A stretch of 64,000 bases of DNA, taken from assembly GCF_029537395.1 (NCBI RefSeq), contig NZ_CP120677.1, positions 1,364,001-1,428,000 on the forward strand, in the 5' to 3' direction. This DNA comes from Tissierella sp. Yu-01. Lineage in GTDB: Bacteria; Bacillota; Clostridia; Tissierellales; Tissierellaceae. Made by a program: the position numbers and the translations under genes. Under the pieces are notes generated by a model, which saw only the letters and a program-made list of their open reading frames with translations, was not told the DNA's origin and ran no database searches. Of the stretch, positions 37,887 to 47,055 are shown one piece after another (position 1 is the stretch's first letter; every line of letters starts with the position of its first letter).

Positions 37887-38947
37887 TATTTTTCACCTCC
37901 ATAGATTTCTTTTACCTTTTCTACTATTTCTTCAGGAGTTGGAACCATTCCACCTGTTCTTCCATAGAAATATGCTGGTATACGACCATTTAGAGCAAGT
38001 TTTACATCATCTATCATTTGGCCTGTATTCATTTCTACTGTTAGGACTCCCTTACAATCATCTTTTATTTTGTTGAACTCCTCATATGGATATGGAAATA
38101 AGGATATAGGTCTTATAAGTCCTACTTTATATCCTTCTTTTTCTAATTTTGCTATTGCTGTTTTAGCAATTCTAGCAGTTGTTCCATAAGCAGAAATCAC
38201 TATATCTGCATCTTCAATTTTATATGACTCTACTCTGACTTCTTTTTCTCTCATCTTCTTATACTTTGCTTGTAAATTAGTATTATGTTTTTCTAAATCC
38301 TCTGCGTTTAAGTAAAGTGAATTTATTATATTAGGTTTTCTATTTCCGTTAGTACCAGTAGTAGCCCAAGCTTTTGATGGAAGAAATGATTTTTCTCTTT
38401 CTTTAAATTCTACTGGTTCCATCATCTGTCCTATCATTCCATCCCCTAGAATCATTACTGGATTTCTATATTCATCAGCTAAATCAAATCCTTCTATTAC
38501 TAAATCAACTAGCTCCTGAACATCAGCAGGGGCTAAAACTAATAATCTATAATCCCCATTACCTCCACCTCTTGTAGCCTGGAAGTAATCTGTTTGAGAA
38601 GGTTGTATTCCACCTAAACCAGGACCTCCTCTCATCATATTGACAATAACACATGGAAGCTCCGCTCCTGCTATATAAGAAATTCCTTCTTGTTTCAAGG
38701 AAATTCCAGGACTTGATGAGGAAGTCATTACTCTGGCTCCTGCTCCTGCAGCGCCATAGACCATATTAATTGCTGCAATCTCAGATTCTGCCTGCACAAA
38801 CATTCCTCCAACTTTAGGTAACTCCCTTGACATATATTCTGGTATTTCATTTTGAGGAGTAATTGGATATCCAAAGAAAAATTTACAACCAGCTTCTATG
38901 GCTGCTGCTCCTACTGCTTCATTCCCTTTCATGAGAACTTTTGCCAT
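37886..38947 (-). CDS. vorB: 2-oxoacid:ferredoxin oxidoreductase, alpha subunit (VorB-type)
   Basis: 353 aa. KGNEAVGAAAIEAGCKFFFG, GYPITPQNEIPEYM, TSSSSPGISLKQEG and MMRGGPGLGGIQPSQTDY follow the alpha subunits annotated as 3-methyl-2-oxobutanoate:ferredoxin oxidoreductase. The branched-chain assignment rests on that resemblance and on linkage to ptb-buk; 2-oxoglutarate (KorA) is the alternative. Confidence 0.88.
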   Translation of the reverse strand: MAKVLMKGNEAVGAAAIEAGCKFFFGYPITPQNEIPEYMSRELPKVGGMFVQAESEIAAINMVYGAAGAGARVMTSSSSPGISLKQEGISYIAGAELPCVIVNMMRGGPGLGGIQPSQTDYFQATRGGGNGDYRLLVLAPADVQELVDLVIEGFDLADEYRNPVMILGDGMIGQMMEPVEFKEREKSFLPSKAWATTGTNGNRKPNIINSLYLNAEDLEKHNTNLQAKYKKMREKEVRVESYKIEDADIVISAYGTTARIAKTAIAKLEKEGYKVGLIRPISLFPYPYEEFNKIKDDCKGVLTVEMNTGQMIDDVKLALNGRIPAYFYGRTGGMVPTPEEIVEKVKEIYGGEK

Positions 38948-38972
38948 ATATAAAACCCCCTTATTTTAAGTA

Positions 38973-39221
38973 TTAGAGAGCAAGTGCCTCTTTACTTTCT
39001 TCTTGTTTTTCAACTGTGATTACTAAATCTGGACAAATAAGTGCACAGTTGATGCATGCAATACATTTATCCATTTCTGTAACTCCTATAGGATGATAAC
39101 CCTTTTTATTTAACCTATCAGGGTCTTGAAATAATATTTTTGTAGGACATACTGTTACACAAAGTCCGCAACCTTTACAAAGATCATCATTAAATGTGAC
39201 ACTACCTTTTTGTTTTGCCAT
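38973..39221 (-). CDS. 2-oxoacid:ferredoxin oxidoreductase, ferredoxin-like subunit
   Basis: 82 aa with two 4Fe-4S motifs, CKGCGLCVTVCP and CIACINCALICP. It accepts electrons from the TPP subunit and hands them to soluble ferredoxin. Preceded by a P-loop ATPase gene and followed by the alpha subunit in one operon. Confidence 0.93.
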   Translation of the reverse strand: MAKQKGSVTFNDDLCKGCGLCVTVCPTKILFQDPDRLNKKGYHPIGVTEMDKCIACINCALICPDLVITVEKQEESKEALAL

Positions 39222-39248
39222 TTTTGTTCCCCCTTTTATATGTACTAA

Positions 39249-39923
39249 TTACAGCATCCACTCTTCTCTCATGTAAAGTTTAATTGGAAAAATCTCTCCA
39301 ACAAGCTCTTTAGGAAGATCTGATGCTATTGATTCTAAAACTGAATTGTACTTTATTGGAATATTCGTTTCCATAGAAACCCTTTTAGCTAGGTCATACC
39401 CTCTTAAAACATCATCTATGGTAGTACTTTTTAGAAGATGAGTATTATTGATAATTCCTGTTACTTTTGCTCTGGCTACATCCTGTATTCTTGTGATGTA
39501 CTCAATTGCCTTCTCTGCTGTTTGAGTCTCGGACCTATTTGCGTTTAATACAAAGAACATATCATAATTACTGCCGGTGAAATAATTGCTATATCTGCCT
39601 AAAGCCCTTGCACCAACAGGATCTCCACCTACGTCTAGTACCGCTTCATAGGATTCATCTTGCAAAGGTGTTAGAACCTCCCCTGATATACTGGGTATGT
39701 CTATGGCAGATGCCTTTATAGCACTCCCTATTACCTTTACTCCACTTTGCTCTAAAATATCCGCCTTTTCCCTGCTTCTAAAATAAAGATTAACTACATC
39801 TAAATCCACTAGGGCAACCTTTTTACCATAGGATGCTAGCTTTACAGCATAATTCACACTAAATTCTGTTTTCCCACTGCCATAATGCCCAATAATGATT
39901 CTAATTCTATTGTCTTTTAGCAT
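39249..39923 (-). CDS. P-loop ATPase (MinD/CobQ-like) in the 2-oxoacid fermentation operon
   Basis: 224 aa. Walker A is IIGHYGSGKTEFSVNYA, with KKVALVDLDVVNLYFRSRE after it and a DVGGDPVGARALGRY switch region. These are SIMIBI-class NTPase marks as in MinD, NifH-like and metallochaperone ATPases. It sits between buk and the ferredoxin subunit with short gaps. A role in metal or cofactor loading, or complex assembly, is plausible but unproved. Confidence 0.75.
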   Translation of the reverse strand: MLKDNRIRIIIGHYGSGKTEFSVNYAVKLASYGKKVALVDLDVVNLYFRSREKADILEQSGVKVIGSAIKASAIDIPSISGEVLTPLQDESYEAVLDVGGDPVGARALGRYSNYFTGSNYDMFFVLNANRSETQTAEKAIEYITRIQDVARAKVTGIINNTHLLKSTTIDDVLRGYDLAKRVSMETNIPIKYNSVLESIASDLPKELVGEIFPIKLYMREEWML

Positions 39924-39934
39924 ATGTCCTCCTT

Positions 39935-41023
39935 TTATAAGGCTAGGGCTTCACTCTCAAAATACATTTTGGCCTTCTCCTCGTTTCTTAGTACTCTTAA
40001 TCCTCCTTCACATAGGGCTAATAATTCATCTTCCCCTGGAAAAACTTCAACTGGTGCAATGAATTTAACCATATCCTTTATCCATTCAGTTATTAAATCA
40101 TCATATGCCATTCCTCCTGTAAGAAGAATTGCATCTATCTGACCCTTTAGAACTACTGAAACAGCTCCTATTTCCTTAGATATCTGATATGCCATAGCCT
40201 GATATATTAGTTTCGCTTCTTCATCACCTTCTTTAATTCTTTTTACAACTTCTCTAGCATCGTTTGTACCTAAGTATGAAACCATGCCTCCCATGCCAGT
40301 CAATAGCTTCTTCATTTCATGATAAGTATACTTTCCTGAGTAACACAGCTTTATCAACGAGCCTACTGGAAGTGTTCCTGATCTTTCTGGAGAGAAGGGA
40401 CCTTCACCATCAAGTGCATTAGCACATTCAATGACCTTGCCATATTCATGTGCTCCAACTGAAACGCCGCCTCCAAGATGCACTACTACAAGCCTTAAAT
40501 CTTCATAGCCTCTGTTTATAACCTTTGCATATCTTCGCGCAATTGCCTTGTGATTAAGTGCATGGAAAATACTCACTCTCTCTATTTCCTTTAAGCCTGA
40601 TATCCTAGCTACTGGCTGGAGTTCATCTACAACTACTGGATCTACTATATATGCATTGCAACCTATATCTCTAGCCAACTCAAAAGCAAGAAGACCACCT
40701 AAGTTGGAAGCATGTTCCCCCATATATCCAATTCTTAAATGTTCTAACATTAGTTCATTAACTTCATAGGTACCACTTTCTATTGGTTTTACAAGACCAC
40801 CTCTACCTATTACAGCATCTATTTCGCTTATAACTATATGATTTACTTCAAGATTTTTAAGAATAATTTCTTTTCTAAAATCAAGCTGGTCATGTACTCT
40901 AGCGAATCCTTTTAGTTCTTCTACAGTATGCCTAATGGTATTCTCAAATACCAAATTTTCATCTTCAAATACCCCAATCTTTGTAGACGTTGAACCTGGA
41001 TTAATAATAATCAGCCTATGCAT
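39935..41023 (-). CDS. buk: Butyrate/branched-chain acyl kinase
   Basis: 362 aa acetokinase-family enzyme that makes ATP from butyryl- or isobutyryl-phosphate. IINPGSTSTKIGVFEDE is the N-terminal phosphate loop, VVVHLGGGVSVGAHEYG and LLTGGMAYDDLI the second and third loops. Start two bases from the ptb stop. With Ptb and the VOR complex it gives substrate-level phosphorylation from valine, leucine and isoleucine. Confidence 0.95.
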   Translation of the reverse strand: MHRLIIINPGSTSTKIGVFEDENLVFENTIRHTVEELKGFARVHDQLDFRKEIILKNLEVNHIVISEIDAVIGRGGLVKPIESGTYEVNELMLEHLRIGYMGEHASNLGGLLAFELARDIGCNAYIVDPVVVDELQPVARISGLKEIERVSIFHALNHKAIARRYAKVINRGYEDLRLVVVHLGGGVSVGAHEYGKVIECANALDGEGPFSPERSGTLPVGSLIKLCYSGKYTYHEMKKLLTGMGGMVSYLGTNDAREVVKRIKEGDEEAKLIYQAMAYQISKEIGAVSVVLKGQIDAILLTGGMAYDDLITEWIKDMVKFIAPVEVFPGEDELLALCEGGLRVLRNEEKAKMYFESEALAL

Positions 41024-41025
41024 TT

Positions 41026-41937
41026 TTATTTTCCTCCCTTTGACGCCATTAGTACAGCCAGTGCAATTGAATTAAGCTTAGCTTCATCATCGTCTGCTCT
41101 GGATGTTAGTACAATTGGAGCGGTTGTACCAACGATTAATCCTGCTGTTTTCGCATTTGCTAAAAATGTTAATGATTTATACAAAACATTACCCGCTTCA
41201 ATATCAGGAGCCAATAGTATATCTGCATCACCAGCCACTTCACTTTCTATTCCCTTTATTCTGGCAGATTCCTTACTTATAGCATTATCTAATGCAAAAG
41301 GTCCATCTACGATGCAACTCACGATTTCTCCATTTTTATTCATATCCCTTAGATCTTTTGCATGTACTGTGGCTTCCATCTTTGGATTTACCTTCTCCTT
41401 AGCAGCAAGCACTGCTACTTTTGGATTTTTAATATCCAATGAATGAGCTAATTTAACTGCATTTTCAATTATTTCTTTCTTTTGTATTAAGTCAGGTGCT
41501 ATCAACATGGCTGCATCTGTTAATAAAAATATTTTATGGTAAGTTGGTACATCAAATACCGCTACATGACTGATAACGTTTTCAGTTTTGAGACCAATAT
41601 CCTTATCTAATACTTGTTTCATTAAAATAGATGTATCTACTAAACCTTTCATTAGTATCTGTGATATATTATTATTAACTAATTCTGTAGCCTTCCTTGC
41701 AGCTTGGATCATGTCGCGTTCATCTATGATTTCTACATCAGATAGGTCAAAGTCAATTGACTTGGCAATTTCCGTAATGTCATCGCTATTCCCAACTAGA
41801 ATAGGTTCAATAATGTCAAACTTTTTAGCTGCCTTAATAGACAACAAGACGTCCTTATCTTCTGCTACAGCTACGGATATTTTTTTCTTCTCTTTTAATT
41901 GTGCAAGTTTTAGTAAGTCGTCAAATTTTTTTGCCAT
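41026..41937 (-). CDS. ptb: Phosphate butyryl/branched-chain acyltransferase
   Basis: 303 aa. Converts acyl-CoA and phosphate to acyl-phosphate. The N-terminal KKISVAVAEDKDVLLSI, ILMKGLVDTSILMKQVL and C-terminal AGLIVGTTAPIVLTSRADD are typical of Ptb. First gene of the seven-gene operon ptb-buk-ATPase-ferredoxin-alpha-beta-gamma. ATG behind AGAGAGGTG. No sigma-54 type site was seen upstream. Confidence 0.95.
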   Translation of the reverse strand: MAKKFDDLLKLAQLKEKKKISVAVAEDKDVLLSIKAAKKFDIIEPILVGNSDDITEIAKSIDFDLSDVEIIDERDMIQAARKATELVNNNISQILMKGLVDTSILMKQVLDKDIGLKTENVISHVAVFDVPTYHKIFLLTDAAMLIAPDLIQKKEIIENAVKLAHSLDIKNPKVAVLAAKEKVNPKMEATVHAKDLRDMNKNGEIVSCIVDGPFALDNAISKESARIKGIESEVAGDADILLAPDIEAGNVLYKSLTFLANAKTAGLIVGTTAPIVLTSRADDDEAKLNSIALAVLMASKGGK

Positions 41938-42063
41938 ATGAACACCTCTCTTTTTAATTTATAGTAAATATCCTTTAAAAGGTATTTATTTCATTAGTTT
42001 TCTTTATTAGATTGCCTTCGGAAAACGATTTCCTAGCTTGTAGTTTTACTATGTTATTTTAAA

Positions 42064-42091
42064 CCATCTAGGGGGAATCTCCCCCTAATGG
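42064..42091. terminator. G/C-rich hairpin between cdaR and ptb
   Basis: Eleven-bp stem CCAT.TAGGGGG / CCCCCTA.ATGG with a 5-nt loop, lying 19 bp past the cdaR stop. The T tract is poor on both strands, but position fits a terminator. The rest of the 172-bp gap shows only the ptb ribosome binding site. Confidence 0.5.
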
Positions 42092-42109
42092 CATCCTATA
42101 TAATATTCA

Positions 42110-43333
42110 TTAAGATTTAATTAGATTCAATACTAAAGGCTGAGGACTTATTGAATCCACAGTTATCCCTTGAATTTCCTTTAATTCAATATTTAATTCA
42201 TGTCTTCCTTCTAATAACTCATTCAAGTCAATTGACAGACCTAAATCCTGATTTCCCATAGGCTCAAGAACTGACTTAAATCCCGTTAATGTTACCTTAA
42301 CCAGTTTATTTAAATCATCTTCCGATATTTCCAAATCGTTGGCCAAGTTTAAAATATTTAAATCGCTGACTGGCATAGTAAATTCTTTAGTCATGGTTTC
42401 TTCTATGTTGTAAATAATAGTTACCTTCTCATCAGGATTTAATAGCTCTACTCCTACTGGTAATTCGAGCTCAACTTCTAAAGCTGATCTATCCAATAGA
42501 GAATTAATATCTATTACCTTTGTATCTATCTTGCTTAAATTGACTATATCATTATTACCTTTAACAGTAATTCTACTTGGAGTTATTGAAATATCTGAAA
42601 TAGTATAGTTTTCAGGCAATTCACCTTCAGTTTGTAGCTCAATTGGTAAAGATACCGTTCTATAAATTGGTATAGTTATTTCAACTACATTAGGTTCCTT
42701 AACTACACCACGTACGTCATTTCCTTCATCGTCCAATAACAATGTACCGACAGTTTCTGTAGTGGTAGATGTTCTATTATTTAAATTTACTTCTGCTAAT
42801 ACCTGATTTACTTCATTTACCCAAGTTCTAGGCCCACTAAGTAATACCGATTTTGACTTGCTAATAATATCACCGACAACATAATTTTCAGGTAAGGACC
42901 CTGTGGTTCTTATGGAAACAGGCATTTCTTTTGTTATCAACTTATCAAATGTGAACAATATCTCTCTAGGTTCAACACTTGTAATTCTTATGCCACTAAC
43001 CTGGTCTACAAGACTTACTGTAACTGGTATTTTTACCTGTCCTTCATTATAACCACTCAAGTCTACTTGAGCCAATATATTAGACGCTGAAAATCTATCC
43101 CTATTTAAATCTGATTTTTTTCCTGTAACCTTTACATTTACAGATACATCTTGTGGTTCCATCACGACTAAACCTTGTCTATCGAGAGCAGAAATATTAC
43201 TTAAGTTTACGTTTATATTTCTATATTCCGTTGTTATTTCTGGATTTACGTCACTCATCACAAAACTCCATAAGAATATTGCAATTATTAACACAGTTAT
43301 TTTTGCTGGTATATCATTCTTCTTTTTCATCAT
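42110..43333 (-). CDS. cdaR: CdaA regulator with YbbR domains
   Basis: 407 aa. One N-terminal transmembrane helix (ITVLIIAIFLWSFVM) then four extracytoplasmic YbbR repeats of about 80 residues, recognisable by recurring NLS..RQGLVVMEPQDVSVNVK and VLLSGPRTWVNEV / RITVKGNNDIVN units. It binds the diadenylate cyclase and tunes cyclic-di-AMP synthesis. The ATG at 43333 has GGAGGC upstream; starts further upstream fall inside cdaA. Overlaps cdaA by 20 bp. Confidence 0.9.
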   Translation of the reverse strand: MMKKKNDIPAKITVLIIAIFLWSFVMSDVNPEITTEYRNINVNLSNISALDRQGLVVMEPQDVSVNVKVTGKKSDLNRDRFSASNILAQVDLSGYNEGQVKIPVTVSLVDQVSGIRITSVEPREILFTFDKLITKEMPVSIRTTGSLPENYVVGDIISKSKSVLLSGPRTWVNEVNQVLAEVNLNNRTSTTTETVGTLLLDDEGNDVRGVVKEPNVVEITIPIYRTVSLPIELQTEGELPENYTISDISITPSRITVKGNNDIVNLSKIDTKVIDINSLLDRSALEVELELPVGVELLNPDEKVTIIYNIEETMTKEFTMPVSDLNILNLANDLEISEDDLNKLVKVTLTGFKSVLEPMGNQDLGLSIDLNELLEGRHELNIELKEIQGITVDSISPQPLVLNLIKS

Positions 43334-44144
43334 CTTGCCTCCATTTAAAAAGGAATGCTTGATTACTAGACTTTGGCCTATACATATCAAGTAAGATTTG
43401 TCTTAAAGTTTTGGTGTCCAAATATCTAGATATAGTACCATTTTCAGCTATAGAAATGGCACCAGTTTCCTCAGAAACAATTATTGCCAAGCAATCTGAT
43501 CTTTCAGATATACCAAGAGCTGCTCTATGTCTTGTACCAAGTTCTTTACTTAAACTATTGTTATCAGTTAAAGGTAAGAAACAGGCCGCAGCCTTTATTT
43601 TATCATCTTTTATAATAACAGCTCCATCATGAAGAGGAGTATTTGGTATAAATATATTAATTAGTAAATCACTTGATACCTTTCCTTCTATTTTAGTACC
43701 CGTTTCAACTACTTCATTTAAACCAGTTTGCTTTTCCATTACTATTAAAGCACCGATTTTTTGTCTGGACAAAGATGCTACTGCTTCTACAAGTTCATCA
43801 ACAACATTAGAAAGGCTCTCCCCTCTGATTTCAATAAGGGATTTAGAGAAGAATCTGCTTCTTCCTATGTATTCTAATGCACGTCTTAGTTCTGGCTGGA
43901 ATACTATAAGTAAAGCTATAGCTCCTACTGTCATAGCACCATTAAGAATCCAATTAATAGTATATAATTGCATCCATTCACTTACCTTAGTAAGAACTAA
44001 TAAAATTACTATTCCTTTTGCCAGCTGCTCAGCTCTGGTTTCTCTCAAAAGAACAAATATTTTATATAGGACTACTGCTACTATTACAATGTCTAGTACA
44101 TCTCTTACTCTAATATTTGTAAATATGTCTATAAAAGATTGCAA
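43314..44144 (-). CDS. cdaA: Diadenylate cyclase
   Basis: 276 aa. Three N-terminal membrane helices, then the DAC domain with the catalytic DGA in PLHDGAVIIKDD and the RHR in GTRHRAALGISE. It makes cyclic di-AMP, which controls potassium and wall homeostasis. I favour the TTG at 44144 (AAAGGTG eight bases upstream); a GTG at 44153 lies inside that site. The partner regulator follows, but glmM, the third member of the usual operon, is at 25 kb. Confidence 0.93.
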   Translation of the reverse strand: MQSFIDIFTNIRVRDVLDIVIVAVVLYKIFVLLRETRAEQLAKGIVILLVLTKVSEWMQLYTINWILNGAMTVGAIALLIVFQPELRRALEYIGRSRFFSKSLIEIRGESLSNVVDELVEAVASLSRQKIGALIVMEKQTGLNEVVETGTKIEGKVSSDLLINIFIPNTPLHDGAVIIKDDKIKAAACFLPLTDNNSLSKELGTRHRAALGISERSDCLAIIVSEETGAISIAENGTISRYLDTKTLRQILLDMYRPKSSNQAFLFKWRQDDEKEE

Positions 44145-44233
44145 GGCAATCACACCTTTTCGTTTATTCTTAAAATTTAATTAGTCAATATATATTATAT
44201 AACAAATAAGTTGTTAAATGAATATAATTTGTC

Positions 44234-45484
44234 TCATTCTATTAAAGTTTGAATATTCCCACTTTTAAAGTCTCGTATATCATCAATATATGACATAGTG
44301 CTCAGTGTATCATTATAGGATTTTTGCATCCTATCTATCACGTTATTGGGTAATGCTTGGTTATTTAAATCGGCTAAAATATCACTTATCGGCAAAATCT
44401 CATAATTTAGACCATCTTCATTTCTAAATCTATAAACCCATGTAGGTCTAAATATTACTTCTTCAATATTTGTAACATTAGTATCAAAATTTTTATTTAA
44501 TGTAATTTCTACTATTACTCCATCTTCTGTATATTGTTTACCCATGGTTTCGTATCTTTGATTTGATAAAAAGTTACCCATAGAATAAACGATGAGTTTA
44601 CCATTTCCATCTATATTTATCATTTCTGTTTTTTGAATTCTATGGGGATGACTACCTAGAACTATATCTACGCCCCATTCTAAAATTTTTCGCCCAAGTT
44701 CTCTCTGATATTCTGTAGGTTCTTCAAAATATTCATACCCCCAATGTAAATAAGCGACTATTATATCAACATTTTCTGCTTTAAGTTGATTTATATCCTC
44801 GATTATTATCTTTTCATCAAATTTGTTCACCATATAAGAATCCTCTTTGGATAACAAACTGTCTAAACCATTTAAAGATGTAGTATAGGAAAGAAGTCCA
44901 ATTCTAATATCATTAATTTCTTCAATAATTAAAGGTCTAGTATTGTCTTTAAATGTACCAATATTCCTTATACCATTATTATTCATTACATCAATTGTGT
45001 TAATAATTCCATTTTTTCCTCTATCAAGGCTATGATTATTAGCAGTTGACAGTATATCAAAACCTGTATTCTTTAAAGCTGATATGGTGTCTACTGGACT
45101 ATTAAATCTAGGAAAGCCACTAAATCCCATTTCATCTCCTACTGTTACAGTTTCAAAGTTACCAAGAGCTAAATCTGCATCTTCTATATATTTTTTTACA
45201 TGTTTGAATACTGGATTAAAATCAAAGTTACCAGAAGTAGTTTTGGCAGCATTAATCTGTGGCATATGAAACATTATATCGCCTACAGCAAGTATTTTCG
45301 CCTTAGTTTCTATTGGTACAATAATCTCAACTGGTACTTCTAAAGGTTCAACAACTTCCAGCGGCTCGTCCATAATATTATCTGCAGTAATTTCATTTCC
45401 ATATGGAATAAAGGACAGGGCAGTAATACCAAATATCGCAACTAAAAATATCAATAAAGTAAATAGTAATAGACTCTTTCTCAT
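44234..45484 (-). CDS. CapA family (poly-gamma-glutamate-capsule-like) metallophosphatase-fold protein
   Basis: 416 aa with one N-terminal membrane anchor (KSLLLFTLLIFLVAIFGITA). The PGA_cap domain shows ILAVGDIMFHMPQINA, LGNFETVTVGDE, STANNHSLDRGKNGI and VLGSHPHRIQKTEM, the metal-binding residues of the calcineurin-like fold. Exported relatives act in capsule or wall polymer metabolism; no other capsule genes are near, so the role is open. The ATG at 45484 is preferred over the TTG just before it. Confidence 0.85.
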   Translation of the reverse strand: MRKSLLLFTLLIFLVAIFGITALSFIPYGNEITADNIMDEPLEVVEPLEVPVEIIVPIETKAKILAVGDIMFHMPQINAAKTTSGNFDFNPVFKHVKKYIEDADLALGNFETVTVGDEMGFSGFPRFNSPVDTISALKNTGFDILSTANNHSLDRGKNGIINTIDVMNNNGIRNIGTFKDNTRPLIIEEINDIRIGLLSYTTSLNGLDSLLSKEDSYMVNKFDEKIIIEDINQLKAENVDIIVAYLHWGYEYFEEPTEYQRELGRKILEWGVDIVLGSHPHRIQKTEMINIDGNGKLIVYSMGNFLSNQRYETMGKQYTEDGVIVEITLNKNFDTNVTNIEEVIFRPTWVYRFRNEDGLNYEILPISDILADLNNQALPNNVIDRMQKSYNDTLSTMSYIDDIRDFKSGNIQTLIE

Positions 45485-45548
45485 CAAATCACCCTTCTAA
45501 TGGACTATTACTATTTTAACCTTTATTTGGATACTGTACAAGACTTTA

Positions 45549-46250
45549 CTATTCTTTTGGTTTATCTCTAAATCTGATTTTTGAATCATGCATAAAGTTA
45601 GATATCTTTCTATGATTAAGCCACCATAGGAATATAACATAAGGTACAAAGAAAATCATTAACTCTGGTATATTAGCCATGAGTATAAAATCAAACATAC
45701 CATGTAAAAATACTGGAATCCATAATGATTTTAACATATTTTTACGCTTTCTAGTTTTATCCATTTCAAACTTAGCAAGTGACAGATAATATCCCATAGT
45801 AACGCCAAAAATAGCATGTGCTGGAACAGAAAAGATTCCTCTGTAAAGGCCTACAAAAGGATTATTTGTATAAGTAAAAACAACATAAATTATATTTTCA
45901 ACAGTAGCAAATCCAAGTGAACAAAATACTCCATATACTATTCCATCCAATTTCTCATTGAAATGGTTGGTTCTTAGCGGTAGTTTTAAAATCATTAATC
46001 TTTTAAAATACTCTTCTGTAAATCCAGCTACAACAAAAGCATTATAAAAAGCACCAAAAACACCAGGGAATATGTTAAACCATACTAATATTTCTTCTAC
46101 TACTATTGAAGGAATTACAGATAGGCAACCTAACAAAAATGTAACTGCCAGTAACTTTGCAGGCTCTCTGTCATGTTTATCACTTAAATATATAGCTCCC
46201 AACCCAATTATTACAGGTGTTATTGCAATAATAAAAAGTCTAATATTCAT
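45549..46250 (-). CDS. PrsW family intramembrane metalloprotease
   Basis: 233 aa with about seven to eight membrane helices. The PrsW motifs are FTEEYFKRLMIL (EExxK), PAHAIFGVTMGYYL and FLHGMFDFILM (HxxxD/E). Relatives cut anti-sigma factors (site-1 protease for RsiW) in the membrane. No anti-sigma substrate is adjacent. Followed by a terminator region and rubrerythrin on the same strand. Confidence 0.88.
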   Translation of the reverse strand: MNIRLFIIAITPVIIGLGAIYLSDKHDREPAKLLAVTFLLGCLSVIPSIVVEEILVWFNIFPGVFGAFYNAFVVAGFTEEYFKRLMILKLPLRTNHFNEKLDGIVYGVFCSLGFATVENIIYVVFTYTNNPFVGLYRGIFSVPAHAIFGVTMGYYLSLAKFEMDKTRKRKNMLKSLWIPVFLHGMFDFILMANIPELMIFFVPYVIFLWWLNHRKISNFMHDSKIRFRDKPKE

Positions 46251-46307
46251 TCAATATGATCCTCCTTTATGTAAGCTAACTTTTATTATTCCAATAACCC
46301 AAAAAAA

Positions 46308-46335
46308 TAAACAAAAAAGACGCACACTGTGCGTC
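46308..46335 (-). terminator. Terminator of rubrerythrin
   Basis: Eight-bp stem GACGCACA / TGTGCGTC with a one-base centre, followed on the minus strand by TTTTTTGTTTATTTTTTT. Confidence 0.85.
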
Positions 46336-46341
46336 CAATTA

Positions 46342-46887
46342 TTAATACTCTACAAATTTTTCTTTCTTTACACCACATAGTGGGCAAGCTTCTTCTTCAC
46401 CTGTTATTGATACAAAGCCACATACTGGGCATAGATAAATTTTATCTGCTTCAATATCTTTTCCTTGATCAACTTGTTTCTTTGCTTGAGTGAATAACTC
46501 AGCATGAGTTTTTTCAGCTTCTATGGCATATTTATATGCTCGTAAAGCTGATTTTTCCTCTTGCATTTCAGCAACAGCTATGTAAGCAGGATACATCTGT
46601 TCAACTTCAAACAATTCTCCATTAATTCCACCTTGAAGATTTTCTGATGTATTACCTAATCCGAAACCAGCACCTGATGTTACTGAGAAATCCCCTGATA
46701 CATCACCTAAAGCTTTAAAATGATGTGTAGCATGTACCTGTTCAGCGTCTGAAATCGCCATGAATAACCTTTGTACATTTGGATATCCCTCTTCTTTAGC
46801 TTTTTCACCCCAAATTCTGTATCTCATATGAGCCTGGCTTTCACCACCAAAAGCAGATCTTAAGTTTTCTTGTGTCATTGCATTCAT
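46342..46887 (-). CDS. rbr: Rubrerythrin
   Basis: 181 aa. A ferritin-like diiron domain (RSAFGGESQAHMRY; DAEQVHATHHFKA; EEKSALRAYKYAIEAEKTHAE) is followed by a rubredoxin-like domain CPVCGFVSITGEEEACPLCG. It reduces hydrogen peroxide in anaerobes, drawing electrons from rubredoxin (encoded at 16430). Own promoter expected in the 168-bp upstream gap, where I see no clear consensus. Confidence 0.95.
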   Translation of the reverse strand: MNAMTQENLRSAFGGESQAHMRYRIWGEKAKEEGYPNVQRLFMAISDAEQVHATHHFKALGDVSGDFSVTSGAGFGLGNTSENLQGGINGELFEVEQMYPAYIAVAEMQEEKSALRAYKYAIEAEKTHAELFTQAKKQVDQGKDIEADKIYLCPVCGFVSITGEEEACPLCGVKKEKFVEY

Positions 46888-47055
46888 GCTTATTCCTCCT
46901 TTACATAATTTTAACTTATTTACTATTATACCCCATACCTTTAAAAGTCTAACAAGAAATATTATATTCTACTTTTATTATTTTATACCAAATATTAGAT
47001 AGTAAATAAAAGATTCAATAGGTCATATTTCCTACTGAATCTTCAATGCTACCGC

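Noticed and set aside
41938-42063. Sigma-54 promoter upstream of ptb, as in Bacillus bkd operons
   Set aside because: No TGGCAC-N5-TTGCA type element could be found on the minus strand.
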